Source: Siphonodentalium dalli
Lineage: Eukaryota; Mollusca; Scaphopoda; Gadilida; Siphonodentaliidae
Length of the DNA: 64,000 nucleotides
Assembly (NCBI GenBank): GCA_032622095.1
Contig: CP136061.1
Location: 59,043,301 to 59,107,300, forward strand
Direction of reading: 5' to 3'
Notes under the pieces: generated by a model
Database searches by the model: none
Seen by the model: the letters and a program-made list of their open reading frames with translations, nothing else
What the model was told of the DNA's origin: nothing
In this document: positions 47,446 to 58,815 of the stretch, piece by piece
Layout of the letters: every line of letters starts with the position of its first letter
How positions within the stretch are numbered: the first letter of the stretch is position 1
Translations under genes and position numbers: made by a program

Positions 47446-48178
47446 ACAAAAAGTGCAGAAGGATTCATATTCATCAGTGTGAAATGTTCATATAATAAAT
47501 TCAACATGCTTATTATACCCCCACTTTCAAAGAAAATGGGGGGTATACTGGATTGACTGCGTCCGTCCGTCTGTCCGTCACACTTTCTCCGTCCGTTTGT
47601 CCGTCCGACCTCATAACTCGAACAACTATGAACCGATTTCAATAATGTTTTGTATGCAATCTCCTTAGGACGGTCTCTCCGCATGATGCTAATTGCGGTT
47701 CGGTCCGACGTTTATTTTTCAAGTTACGCCTCTTTTTCGACTTATTTTGACTTAGAAAATTCTGTCCGACTTAATAACTTTAACAAATATGAACCGATTT
47801 CAATAATTTTTGGTATACATGCTTCTCACAATATCCTCTCTACATGATGCGGCTAGGGATTGGCTCAGACTGTTTTTCGTAATATTACACCTCATTTTCG
47901 ACTTATTTTGACTTAGAAAATTCTGTCTGACTTAATAACTTTAACAAATATGAACCGATTTGAATAATTTTTTCTGTACAAGCTTCTTGTGACACCATAT
48001 CGATATTATTAGTCCGAATTTTTCTTTAAAGTTAAAAATCTTTTTGGTTGAGTTTACGGATAATGCGGGTTGAATTTGCCACGGTGGGGGTATGCTAGCA
48101 CTCGAGTGCACACCTCTTGTTTTCTGAACATTTCCTAAGGGAACTACTCGTCAACGAGTATTTAGTATATAAAGGGTT
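47446..48178 (+). mobile_element. Family D MITE split by a family F element
   Basis: The left part (GTGCAGAAGGATTCATATTC, AATGTTCATATAATAAATTC) and right part (CTGAACATTTCCTAAGGG, CGAGTATTTAGTATATAAAG) flank 47515-48121 and together restore the family D centre. Confidence 0.83.
47515..48121 (+). mobile_element. Family F rolling-circle-like element (607 bp)
   Basis: The 5' hairpin CCCCCACTTTC-AAA-GAAAATGGGGG is followed by a GTCCGTCCGTCTGTCCG tract and about three core units (TATGAACCGATTTCAATAAT). A GTGGGGGTAT block inverts the start. A GCACTCGAGTGC hairpin leads into CACCTCTTGTT. No target duplication is seen at the family D joint. Confidence 0.8.
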
Positions 48179-49409
48179 ATAATTGTTCATTGGCATCAGT
48201 CTGTTTCATCTTGAAAAAGTTCCACAAGATTCACCAGTGAATATCAGATGCAGCAATACGGCGGATGAGACATTCTAAATGTATTCTATTAAGTCATTTA
48301 AAATTGCTGTGGAAGACCAATATATTAAAATAAATTGCTAGATTTACATCCAACTTTTTTCAGAAAAATGGGGTGGGAGGGCGAATTTTATTTTTTATAT
48401 TTTATTCTTCCTAACACAAATTTTCATGGACAGTTCTAGATATTGAAGCAGTATCCTATCTTATATAATACATGGCGATTTAGATTGTCCAATATGGTCA
48501 AAGTAGACTGATTAATGGGTCAGTGAAATGTAATTTGACGGTTTAAGGTTGAGAATTGTTTTTTTACATATAAAAAAATATCCAAATTAAAAAAAATTGA
48601 GGAGCGGAATTAAAATAGGGTCGGGATGGGATATAAATGAAGCAATTTGTTTATATTGGCCTAACAGAGATAAATTAAATGACAACGAATCAGTTTGAAC
48701 TTATTAAGATGATTCCGTGCTATATTTATTACCTGTTGTCCGTGGGAGGAATAATTGTCACCCGGCTTATGTTCTTCGTATCTGATATAGGTTACCTGGA
48801 TCAGGTTAATTGCAATGCGGATGAATTTAATCGCTTCTAGAATGGGAATGTTGTCTAGTTGCTATAGTAATGCCTACTATAAATGTGTTATTTCCGTTTT
48901 ATTTGTATCAACCGTAACACCTTACTGTCCTTATTCCCAGTTACTGACTTTAGACTGATGTATTAACGTGACTCCTCTGTTAACCTAGGACTCCAGTGGG
49001 ATTTTATCTCTTGACATTGGTTTGAAAACATAAAATGGAATTTAATGTGGAAGACTTAAGATTCTATATGGACTTAGAAAGTATTTTATCTTTTATATGT
49101 ATAAATAGTATCCTTATAATTCTAGTGTTGGGCAATTTGAGCCTATTTTCAGGCTAAGTATAGGCAGAGTTTACAAGCTCATTTTTTTGTGAAACAAAAT
49201 GCGTTTGTCATGAAGCACTAGGATATATATATAGACTGCATTTGGCTTATGTTGTTTAGCATATGTGTTTTTGAATTTCATGTTGCATTTTGTATGCTAT
49301 TGTCATGCTCTAACCTCTAAGTATGATTTCTTTAGAATGTTTATGATTATTGTGTTGCATGAGAAAACACCAAAGACTTCTTATCTATTTCTGAAGGAAC
49401 TAACGCTGA

Positions 49410-49662
49410 TTAACACTTCCATGACAGGAGCTGTGCTGGTGCAGCATTAAAGATGATGTGCCAGTGCATTCCCTTGTATATTCAAATCTCCCATAGGGAG
49501 CCTCGCATATATAAGAGAATGCACTGGAAAACCAGGTCAAGGTAAATATTGTCAGGCTAATGTATTCTCATATATATGCGAGGCTCCCTATGGAAGACTC
49601 ACATATATAAGAGAATGCATTGGCACAGGGTTTTTGCACATGGCACAGTCATGGAAGTGTAA
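49410..49662 (+). mobile_element. Family A MITE
   Basis: TTAACACTTCCATGACAGG left, two hairpins, and CACAGTCATGGAAGTGTAA right (last TTAA mutated to GTAA). Confidence 0.85.
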
Positions 49663-51576
49663 CGTTTTTCCTCTGTTGTGACGAGAACATTTCACAATGA
49701 ATTGTTGAAGCCTTCTTTCTAGCCTGACAATTTAAAGTTCAGTTAGGCCACACCAATATTATAGCCTGGTTTACAAACATGTGGGTGGAAAAAAGTAGAT
49801 GCAGGAGCCAGGAGGGAAAATAATCATTAATAAATTAAATAATATTCATCACCCAAATAATCAACATACAGTTGAAATCTACATGAATTCTCAAGATTTT
49901 TGAAAATGTTAAATTTTTGTTAAATTATAGAAGTAACTGAGTTATTTCTTCCATGAAATAGTTAAAATAATGAGTTAAAAAGAGAATGCTAATCACAAGA
50001 CTCTACGATCAACTATTTTCTATGCCACTTGCTTCATATTTTAGTAAAAATGGTCAACACCAAGCACTAAAAGTTTATTTTGTGAGTGTTCGTAAACCAG
50101 GCTATTAAATTGCTGTTTCCTTACTAGTACATGTAACCTGATGACTGAGTCTCTAGGGGTGTTTTCATTAATATTATTTTTACATGCATGAAACTCTCAA
50201 AACTTGATGCTACCGGTACTTCAGTAAAATACAAAACAATATTTCATCTACTCGTATTGTTACATTGAGAAATTTCAGGAGTGTTTATGTTGCTTTCTCT
50301 TTGCAAAAATAACTTTTATTTATACATACTTTGTGGCATTTTTTTTTTCCAGATCACATCTTTGGAAAATCCTATGTAACACTGTTGTTTCGAGAGTTGC
50401 ATGTTTATTTATGATGTTACTAATACTTTAGTTTGGTGATGGTGTTGTTGAAAATCAGTCAAGATAATGTTGATGGTGTTGTGGTTCTCAGCTTTGGTGT
50501 CACTGTGTGAATTTTGTTGAAAATACTTTGTTTACTTTCCTCGATTTATTAAAAAATCAAGCAAAATTGACATTTTGGTTTTGTTTAAATTGTGATAATA
50601 TGACATCTCAATTGTAATAGCTTTTTATGAATCTTTCATGTTTATAGCATTAGAAATTATGCCATAATTTTTCCTAGAAGGCAAATTTTGAAGATAACAT
50701 ATACTCATTCAAATAAGTGAAATAAAATATGCCTCGACCAATATCTTATATGTATTAATTTTCATCTAACTTATATATTCATATAAAAGGCAATTGAGTA
50801 CCTTACAATCACTGAATAACAGTATATATTGCCATTATTTTGTACATCTTGCTCCATTTTGTGACATGGTTATGTTCTATACTTCACACCTCGACACCAA
50901 ACAGAAACCACTGCCTAAAATTCTATGGATTAGGCAAAAATATTCCAGTCTCTAGATTCTCATTCTTATTTTCCAAAACATAAAAATATCTTAATTTCGG
51001 CTGTCAAATCTTATTTTGATTTAAACAATATTTATTTGCCCCAATTAATATAACATTTATGATGAACAACATTTTGATGATGGAAACATGAGTAGAATAG
51101 AAAAGGGGAAGAGGATCTATAGCAGCAAGCAGATATGTGCTTTTGTTGAGCTATCTCCTCAAATCTTATTTTCATGGTCTATTCTTATAAAAACAAACTA
51201 TCATTATAGCTGTTGTGGAAATTACTTTTATTGTGATACTTTACTTTATAATTTACCTTACAACTGTTTTCATGTTTAGCTCATTTACTTCGATGAAAGT
51301 GAGTGATGTAATTTTCAAAATTTAAATCGAAGGCATGTGAGACCATTTCATTATCCAATTAAATGTACAAATGAAAGTGAGGATGTGAATATAGCAATAT
51401 TTTTATCTTGGCATTCATGGAGGCACATTATATTGACTGATTAACTAGAATGTAGCTTGTGTATGAATGCCATCACTGTGTAGTGTAACTAACATTTTTT
51501 TCTCTTTTTCTTTTCTTTTTTCTCCCTCTTTCCCTTGAAAATCTTCCCATTGCCCTGACGTCGTGTTGCACCACAG

Positions 51577-51825
51577 CTCTTCACGTCATTCCGGAAAAAC
51601 GTAAAAAGCGTTCCGTACCGTCAGCCGCACCACTGCCTCAGAGGTCAAAGAGCACCGTTAACCTTACTAGTAATACAGGTCCTACAGTACAGAGAAGAGA
51701 GTCAGCCAGAACTCGGAGGCCACGCCCTGCCAGCTGTGCCGGGACTATGCCAAGCTTTCTGTCTCCTGACGTCGGATCAGCCAAATCTTCACCCAGAAGC
51801 AAAAGTTCAGATAGACTGTCTAGGA
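51577..51825 (+). CDS. MAP7: MAP7-family exon 5: Ser/Arg/Pro-rich linker
   Basis: A very long pyrimidine tract (about 51490-51570) precedes ACCACAG at 51570-51576. Read in phase 1, the 249-nt exon is open and encodes VIPEKRKKRSVPSAAPLPQR, then Ser/Arg/Pro-rich sequence ending SKSSDRLSR. The donor is GTGAGT after 51825 (phase 1). Without the splice the frame meets TGA three bases later, which supports the donor. It has no ATG-initiated frame of its own length. The KRKKR cluster is a strong basic patch that could help bind microtubules, and the 'DRLSR' close resembles a Ser/Arg motif seen in MAP7 linkers. Both suggestions are inference. Phase 1-1 symmetry makes it skippable. Confidence 0.78.
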
Positions 51826-53797
51826 GTGAGTGACTAGACTAACACTTACTAACAATTGCAGGATTTTCACTGGGGTGGGGGTACAAAAAGAATTGCAGGA
51901 AGGAATTAAGTTATGCCGTTATCTGGCAATTTTAGGGACCCCACCACCCCCAAACCTGAATTTTGTTTTCTTAACATTTATTTATTATCCGCCGTTTTGA
52001 GGTTAAATTATGTTATCAGACCGTCCATTAACATTTTTGGTTTCTGACCGATAACTTCAGTTTAGATTAGTTGATCTGAACCAAAGTTGGGTTTCCCAGC
52101 TAAAAATATAGGCCAAGTTTGGATAAGGGTTCTGTGACTTCTGTCCAATTATTCTGGCCCTTTTTCGACTTAGAATTTGACTTCATTTGGCATTGAAATT
52201 ATGGGTATATCAGATATTCTTTGTAAGCTCAAATTGCTATTGTATTTTGTGGTAGTACAATTAGAAATGGGTATAGGGCATATTTTGCCACCCCCAGCAA
52301 TGCTCTTGTTTAGACTTTAGACACTCACCCCAATTTCACTAACTTGTGAGTTAAATCAGTATGTGCCCCGCATGTATTGAGCTCATACACATGGAAAATG
52401 ATTTCCCTCAGTGTGCATGGTGTGTCTTAGCTGCAAAACATGAACATATATCAGATATAGCTACAAAAGTTTTGTCAAACTTCAATCAATGGCCAAATTC
52501 TAAATAGTCCCAGCATTGCTAAAACTTTCCTGAGTAGTCTAACAACCAGTTTACCATATAGTGAAATGTGTTTTTGGCAGTTCCTGCAATTTTTTAATCC
52601 CTCCCCACCCATGAATTTTCGTTCAAATTATTATTATTTTCCAAATTTGATATTTTATTTTTATTTTATGACCATATATGTATGAACGTTGAATGTAATA
52701 TCGGGTCTACAAGTAAACTCTGTGTTCTGTGCATGTGCCACTTTTGTATCTTGATCCTTTGCAAAGCTTAAGCATGCTGTGTAAGGATTTTACTGGTCAC
52801 ATTTTAAAGCCATCAATTTACTGTGGAATGGATTGAATCAAGTCAAAATATTTCTTCATTGCTTTTCAGTTTGCTTCATTATGGATGGTTAGAAATATGT
52901 ATTTAATGCTGTTCAGCGTGATTTAATCTCCAGAAACTGACCTTAAGCCAAGCGATGTTGGTCTAGATACAAAAAATAGCGAGCTATAATATTTAGGTTA
53001 AATAAAAAAATTCGAAGTTATTCTATAAACATGATGAACAAGGATGAAAATCTAACAGCTTTTTTATTTTGGTCTGAAGTATGTTTTGTCTCACACCCAC
53101 TATTAGCAATTTCATGATATCAAGCAGCAGTTGACACCGGTCATATGATTGAATTTGATATCATATTTAGTGTGCAATGCTTGACACCTCTGTCTTGTTT
53201 GAGCAGCCCGCATTTATTGGAGAAATGATTAAAATTAAAACAAATTCATCATCAGAATACAATCCCTTCATTGAAACTTTTTTACTTTCATTATTATTTA
53301 TCATTCTATTCACTGCTCAGCATAAAATTAATGCCTCCCCAAGTCTAGCTACAGTGTCATTGACACTTTCATTTATCATTGCATTGCTCTTTGAAACCAG
53401 TTAGATCGACCGGTGGGTTATACTTTTCCCTTTGATTACTTAATTGACTCATATTATGTAAAATTTGCACAGGAATGGTTCATCTTCATTTGTAGGAGTT
53501 TGCTCATAGTCTGTTCAAACAACGGCCAGACATAATCCATGAGGAATAATTTGTAGGAATGTTTAGCTAACAAGTTGAACTATGGCTAGGCTACTTTTTG
53601 ATCTCATTAGCTGAACATTACCACAAATAAATCAATGGGAATCAAGTAACTACTCATGAGTAGGTATTCAGTCACAAATGATGAAACAGTTGAAACAACC
53701 CGACATCCCATATCTCACTTTAATAGCTCTTGTAAAAGATCCCAAGTTGTGATGTCAACAGTTTATATTATACACGAACATGTTCTCTAATTATCAG
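51826..53797 (+). other. 2.0-kb intron 5 of the MAP7-family gene
   Basis: Holds the rolling-circle-like element at 51870-52310. The rest is A+T-rich, with a weak family D-like stretch around 53500-53690 (GAATGTTTAGCTAACAAG, CATGAGTAGGTATTCAG). Confidence 0.7.
51870..52310 (+). mobile_element. Family I, possible rolling-circle-like element
   Basis: A GGGGTGGGGGT start is inverted near the end as GCCACCCCCAGC, followed by AATGCTCTTGTT. The interior has degenerate phrases such as TCTGACCGATAACTTCAG and GCCCTTTTTCGACTTAG. The ending and layout match families E-G. Confidence 0.55.
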
Positions 53798-54012
53798 TTG
53801 ATAAGAACCGAACACCAAGATCTTCTCGAACAAAAACAGAAGACAAGAGTAACGGTAGTATACAGGAGGAGAACAAGGAGGGGGATAAGGAGAACGCCGC
53901 TCAAGAGAAGCGTAAAGCCAACCCGAAGATCTGGGAGAGATTATCAACACCGAGACAAGCTAAGGATAAAACTGAAAACGATAAAGAACCGTCACCTGCC
54001 TCCAAAGATAAG
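53798..54012 (+). CDS. MAP7: MAP7-family exon 6: charged linker
   Basis: The acceptor TTATCAG lies at 53791-53797. The true frame (not the one with the longest ATG frame here) begins with two codon bases, then DKNRTPRSSRTKTEDKSNG, QEENKEGDKENAAQEKR and KANPKIWERLSTPRQAKDK. It ends SPASKDK at AAG|GTGCTT after 54012. It is Lys/Glu/Asn-rich with one short hydrophobic motif, KIWERLSTP, typical of short motifs in MAP7 linkers. The join to exon 5 makes an Ile codon. Phase 1 to 0. The ATG frame starting at 53780 uses another register and is a shadow. The GTGCTT donor is weak, and a skipped or extended exon is possible. Confidence 0.8.
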
Positions 54013-54152
54013 GTGCTTATCTATTTTAGTTTCAAAAGTATTTTTTCCACAGCACATAATTATTAGGGGGGGATGGGGGGTCACTGAAATCAGCCTTTCT
54101 GTCCATCCATGGACACAATTAAGTCTAAGCTTGTCTTCAAGTTTATAGCATT

Positions 54153-54415
54153 TTAAGCCTTTCATAATGAGAGCTGCGCTTTTGCAGCATTGAATATCCT
54201 GGGCCCGTACATTCTCTTATATTTGCGAGTCTCCCATATGGAGCCTCGCAGATATAAGAGAATGCACTGGCTTTCAAGGTCAAGGTATATGTTGTTAGGC
54301 CAATGTATTCTCTTATGTATGCGAGGTTCCCTATGGGAGACTCGCATATATAAGAGAATGAATTGGTACATTGTTTTCGCAACATTTCAGGAAGCTCCAG
54401 TCATGGAAGGGTTAA
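54153..54415 (+). mobile_element. Family A MITE
   Basis: TTAAGCCTTTCATAATGAGAG left, two hairpins, CTCCAGTCATGGAAGGGTTAA right. It begins 141 bp after exon 6. Confidence 0.87.
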
Positions 54416-54521
54416 AGTCATTATCGTTCTGCAAAAACCAATGAAACAATCCTTATTATTGTAATACATTTGAGACATTTATCTAACAGTTGACTTCTTT
54501 CCATAGCACCTTTATTAGATG

Positions 54522-54973
54522 TTAACCCTTTACCCAACAGAATGGCCCTGTGCCAATGCATTCTCTTATATATGCGAGTCGACCATAGGTCGCCTCGCAT
54601 ATATAAGAGAATGCATTGGCTTAACACATATTAAAAATGATAAAATTGTCAAAGAATGTAGAAAAATATTATAAAAAATGTTAAAAAATGTAAGACAAAA
54701 TTATAAAATTGTTAAAGAATGTAAGAAAAAATGGTAAAAAGTGTTTTTTAGGCCGATGCATACTCTTATATATGCGAGGCAACCTATGGTCGACTCGCAT
54801 ATATAAGATAATGCATTGGCACAGGGCATAACTGTAACCATCACAATGTGGTCAATGAACCGGTTCCAATGATATCCATATGTGTATGGTGTTATTGAGA
54901 CAGACTGAAGATATTTTAGGCTGTTGAAGCTTTATTTGGGCGGTTTTGGACGCTTTGTTGGGTAAAGGGTTAA
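54522..54973. mobile_element. Type 2 TTAA MITE with family A core
   Basis: TTAACCCTTTACCCAACAG and TGTTGGGTAAAGGGTTAA ends. Two GTCGACC-loop hairpins are separated by an A-rich spacer (AATTGTCAAAGAATGTA). It is the opposite-orientation counterpart of 27157-27556. Confidence 0.92.
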
Positions 54974-55284
54974 CAGAGTTATTCTATAAATGGAAACATT
55001 TAATAATACATCCATGCAATAAAAATAAAACTTTGAAATCGCTTCATACCTCTAGAACATATTATTGCACATATCACAGGCATCACATGTCACATACTGC
55101 TACAATGCACAGAGGGCATAAATTTATGAAGTCGCCCGACCACCATGCTCTTTTCTCTTTGAAAATCTAAGCCTTTCCTCTATGGAACTACAGTAACATC
55201 TGTAGATATTATGTCTAGCCACAACCATGCCTGTGTAAGGAGTTTTTCACTGTCACAGTCTGTCTTAATGATAGGCCATTTAGG

Positions 55285-55395
55285 CAAGAAATCAAGAATA
55301 AACTCCAGGGAAAAACTCTTATCAATGGGATATTCTGACCAGTTTCAGGTTATCTCAGTGATAGTTTTCCCTTGGAGTTTATTCTTGATTTCTTG
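55285..55395. repeat. Inverted repeat with about 33-bp arms
   Basis: CAAGAAATCAAGAATAAACT with CCAGGGAAAAACT pairs with AGTTTTCCCTTGG and AGTTTATTCTTGATTTCTTG across a 45-nt spacer. It abuts the TTAA of the next MITE. No second copy was seen. Confidence 0.8.
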
Positions 55396-55397
55396 AC

Positions 55398-55624
55398 TTA
55401 ACCCTTTCTTACTAAGTAGATTCTCCCATGCAGTATAAAACCATAGGGAGCCTCTCATATATAAGAGAATACATTGGCCTAACAATATTTCCATTGACCT
55501 TGTAAGCCAGTGCAATCTCTTATATATGCGAGGCTCCCTATGGGAGACTCGCATGTATAAGAGAATGCACTGGCACATGATCATTAATGCTGCACCAGCG
55601 CAGTTACCATTATGAAAGGGTTAA
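55398..55624 (+). mobile_element. Family A MITE with partly replaced first hairpin
   Basis: TTAACCCTTTCTTACTAAG left. The first stem is lost on one side (CATGCAGTATAAAACC). The second hairpin is complete. TACCATTATGAAAGGGTTAA closes it. Confidence 0.82.
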
Positions 55625-56017
55625 ATAAACATTGACTTTAGGTCTCAATTTGTATAAGTATTATAGTAGTATGTACATGACATGTGACCCTTATCACAGA
55701 ATCCTTGTATCAGCGTTAATTTTCACATTTCCAATAGAACTATTCTCTAACTGCACCCACCTTATAACTATGCAGCAGCATGTATAAAATATGTTATTTT
55801 ACTTATGTGTATCCATGAGATAGATACCCAGGAAATAACTATCTGTTTGTCTAATGACAAACCATGTATGTTTTTCTCAGATAGCAATTGTCAATTATTA
55901 CTCCTAACAGTTGACAATCATTGGGGTTCCCTGATTGATTGAGTATTATTGGGTTATGCCCTATGATAGATGGCTAAGTTTGATGCCGGTGACTCAGTTT
56001 GTAGGGTGCTTTGCACC

Positions 56018-56085
56018 TTAACCCTTTCATGATCAAGGAAATATGGGTTGATACAAAAAATCGGACTTGGCTCTGAAAGGGTTAA
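56018..56085. mobile_element. Family L TTAA MITE, 68-bp remnant
   Basis: TTAACCCTTTCATGATCAAGG and GACTTGGCTCTGAAAGGGTTAA ends with nearly all of one arm deleted. Confidence 0.85.
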
Positions 56086-56787
56086 GCAATCTAAAAATGG
56101 CAATAGCTACTTCAATTCCAAAGGTTTTGTATGCACATGAAAAGGTGTTGAATTGTGGCCCTTTTGAAAAGTGATTGAGTTGAACTACATCCTTGAAAAG
56201 TACTTGATTACCTCACAACAGCCCTATCTGCAGATAGATGCATCTTTATTCCGGTATAGATGAAAACCTTGCATGGATTACAGCAGTTAAAGATAAAACA
56301 AAAGCAAACTGCAATAAAAGAATTTGACATTGCTTCAGTGCGAGAGAGCCTGGTCAAATCTCATGCTAAGAGTATCTCCTGGGTTCACCATCGTGGAATA
56401 AACATGCTTTATACATCTCTGCTGTTTTCATTATTGTTGCAATACATCCCTGCATTCTTGTTTTAATCTGAGCTATATGTGTGTTTTTAATTATTGTCAA
56501 AAGAATAACAAATGTTTATTGATATAACTTTTCATGGTTGATTATGAAGAACAAAGATTTTTAGTGATTTTATACTAAATTGAGGGATTTGAGCCCTCCT
56601 GTTCGGAATACGGCAAATCCTCAATATATAATGGGCCCTAAGAATATGTAAAATTTGAAAAAAACATTCTGTTTATAAACCAGGTCAGCGACATTTTATT
56701 TTCGCTTTTAGCAGTCTTTGTTCCTTGCTATTTTTATGAGCACCACTATCATAGCTTTAGTCATGACATTTGATGTGGCGTTTACAG

Positions 56788-56832
56788 GTCACTAACAGGA
56801 GATCCGTTAGTATGTCCGCGTCATACCGGAAG
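56788..56832 (+). CDS. MAP7: MAP7-family exon 7: 45-nt in-frame microexon
   Basis: A 45-nt open segment lies between TTTACAG (56781-56787) and GTTAGT (from 56833). It is phase 0-0 and sits exactly between a phase 0 donor (54012) and a phase 0 acceptor (62042). It encodes 15 residues, VTNRRSVSMSASYRK, basic and Ser-rich like the surrounding linker. Size divisible by three, correct phase and matching composition argue that it is real and alternatively used. RRSVS resembles a basophilic kinase target, which is inference. It is short enough that chance cannot be excluded. Confidence 0.62.
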
Positions 56833-57179
56833 GTTAGTACAGCCATCGGCTGCGATGTCTGCCTCTCCTAATGCTTGCTGTCTAATTTGCAAAGCCAGGT
56901 CGAAGGGACTAATCACATTGGCCGGCGATTATTTTTCTCTTAAGATTCTATTCCCATCTGCAATCGCACTTGCATCTAGTCATGGTGAAAATTCAGTTGT
57001 GTGTTAGTTTACTTGAAGCTTTTATTGCCCATTGTATTCACCAATCAACCTGTCCTCGCTATAGTTATGGATGACTGGCCATTTTTTTGCCATTCGAGTC
57101 AATCAACAAGCAGTCAGCGTACTCGGAATTGAGATGCGTTATCACAGTAACCTGAACTGAAATGGCACAAGTGAACCTT

Positions 57180-57430
57180 TTAATCCTTCCATGACTGGAG
57201 CTTCCTGAAATTTTGTGAAAACCCTGTGCCAATGCATTCTTGTATATATGCGAGTCTCGCATATATAACAATACATTGGCCTAACAATATTTGCCCTGAC
57301 CTGGTAAGCCAACTGGTGCATTCACTTATATATGCAAGGCTCCCTATGGGAGACTTGCATATATAAGAGAATGCACTGGCACAGGGTCTTTAATGCTGCA
57401 TCAGCACAGCTCCCATCATGAAAGGGTTAA
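57180..57430 (+). mobile_element. Family A MITE, first hairpin shortened
   Basis: TTAATCCTTCCATGACTGGAG left and CTCCCATCATGAAAGGGTTAA right. The loop of the first hairpin is deleted (GCGAGTCTCGCATATATAAC). Confidence 0.87.
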
Positions 57431-58704
57431 TGTCGAATTCTTAATCATATTGCTTACAATAATTTTACCCAATATTGCACACTTTGTGATGTAATATTGT
57501 TGTCATTAGCCTCATATTTAATAGTAAGCATTTGATAGTGGACCAACCACACAGGCTGCAATCAATACTATCCGGTTCCGCTTTCGATAGTTTGAAACTT
57601 ATCACAGTCAGTTGCTTTTATCATGCATAGCATGAGAAATTCCCATTGTTAAAACATGAGGCGAAAAACATGAATAAAGCTGAACAAAATGTGCACTCCC
57701 TTCTCAATGTAAACAAATAATTGAAAACAAATGCATTCTCTAGCCTTTATGGTGCATATTACGGACAGAGTAAACATAGATCTAAATGTGTGCGAATTGC
57801 ACAAAGGGGTTGCAATGTGGCTGTGAATTATTGAGATGAACCATCCCTTATTTCCAACAAAAACTGAGAAAAAATTGATTTGACTCTTTCAGATATAACT
57901 ATAACAGCTGAATATAATTTTAATAGCTTAAAGGGACCAAGGCCTTCCATGTGAAATAAGATAAATTTATAAAAGTCTGTAAAACAACTATCATCAACAG
58001 ATACATTTAAAATAGATTGACTTTGTTCAAACTTCTAATTGTCATTATTAAGAACTCTCCATTAAAGATGGTCTGTCTCTTTGTAAACATGTGTTATATA
58101 GTTACCAGGGTATAACATATTAGATATGAATTGAAGACCCTTGTCTGGAAATGCTTCTATCGATTTATATTGATTATATTTCGGATATTTTATGGTCTAA
58201 AACATGTGGCTGTTTAGCTAACGGACAATAGTGGTTACTGTTAACAGAGACCAGAAATTTTATTGTGTAATTTTGTCACAAATAAACATTAATTAGACTC
58301 TTTATCGCTTATAACTATGTAATAAAACAATGCAAACAATCAATCTGGGACATTTGATGTTCGGAGCTTGGCTATGGTGACACCCTATTGATCTCTATCA
58401 CTATATGGTATCGCCTGAATGGTCTGTTCTAAAAATAGAACATAAAGTGTCCCAATTAATCATCTCATTATGTAATAATATATTTGAATTAAAATCATTA
58501 TTAATTGATAGAAGCATTTCCGAACATGGCTCTTCAATTCATATCGATTATTTTATACCTATGAAACTGTTTCAAAATTGTTATATGAAGAGATAATCGA
58601 TCTTTAACAAGATTTCGCATATCAAAACTATTGTTATGTAAATATTACTGTTAAAGTGGCCTAACTGCTCAATGTTCAAGTGGTCCAATAACAGTCCTCA
58701 AAAT

Positions 58705-58815
58705 TAGGAAAAATGCTCCACGGCAAATTTAATGCTGTGACATGTTATATTCCAAATGTTGCCATAGCATTTTCTACAGAATTGCTTATTGCCATGGCTA
58801 ATGTCGACGACTGCA
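58705..58815 (+). repeat. Family J dispersed repeat
   Basis: GGCAAATTTAATGCTGTGACA, TTGCCATAGCATTTTC and TTGCCATGGCTAATG match diverged sequence at 21494-21585 and, in reverse complement, 25968-26080. Confidence 0.55.

Larger units (their letters stand above)
40505..51576 (+). other. 11.1-kb intron 4 of the MAP7-family gene
   Basis: Contains the interrupted family M copy, the hAT/segmental-duplication block (41.2-47.2 kb), a family D copy with an inserted element, and one family A MITE. The stretch 48180-49400 and most of 49670-51490 shows nothing recognisable apart from A+T-rich sequence. Confidence 0.72.
54013..56787 (+). other. 2.8-kb intron 6 of the MAP7-family gene
   Basis: Mostly filled by TTAA-type MITEs (listed). 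54975-55280 and 56090-56780 show no gene or recognised repeat. Confidence 0.7.

Noticed and set aside
53780-54148. 122-codon frame overlapping exon 6
   Set aside because: It uses a different register from the one that joins exons 5 and 7 in frame. The joined register gives the Lys/Glu-rich MAP7-type linker.
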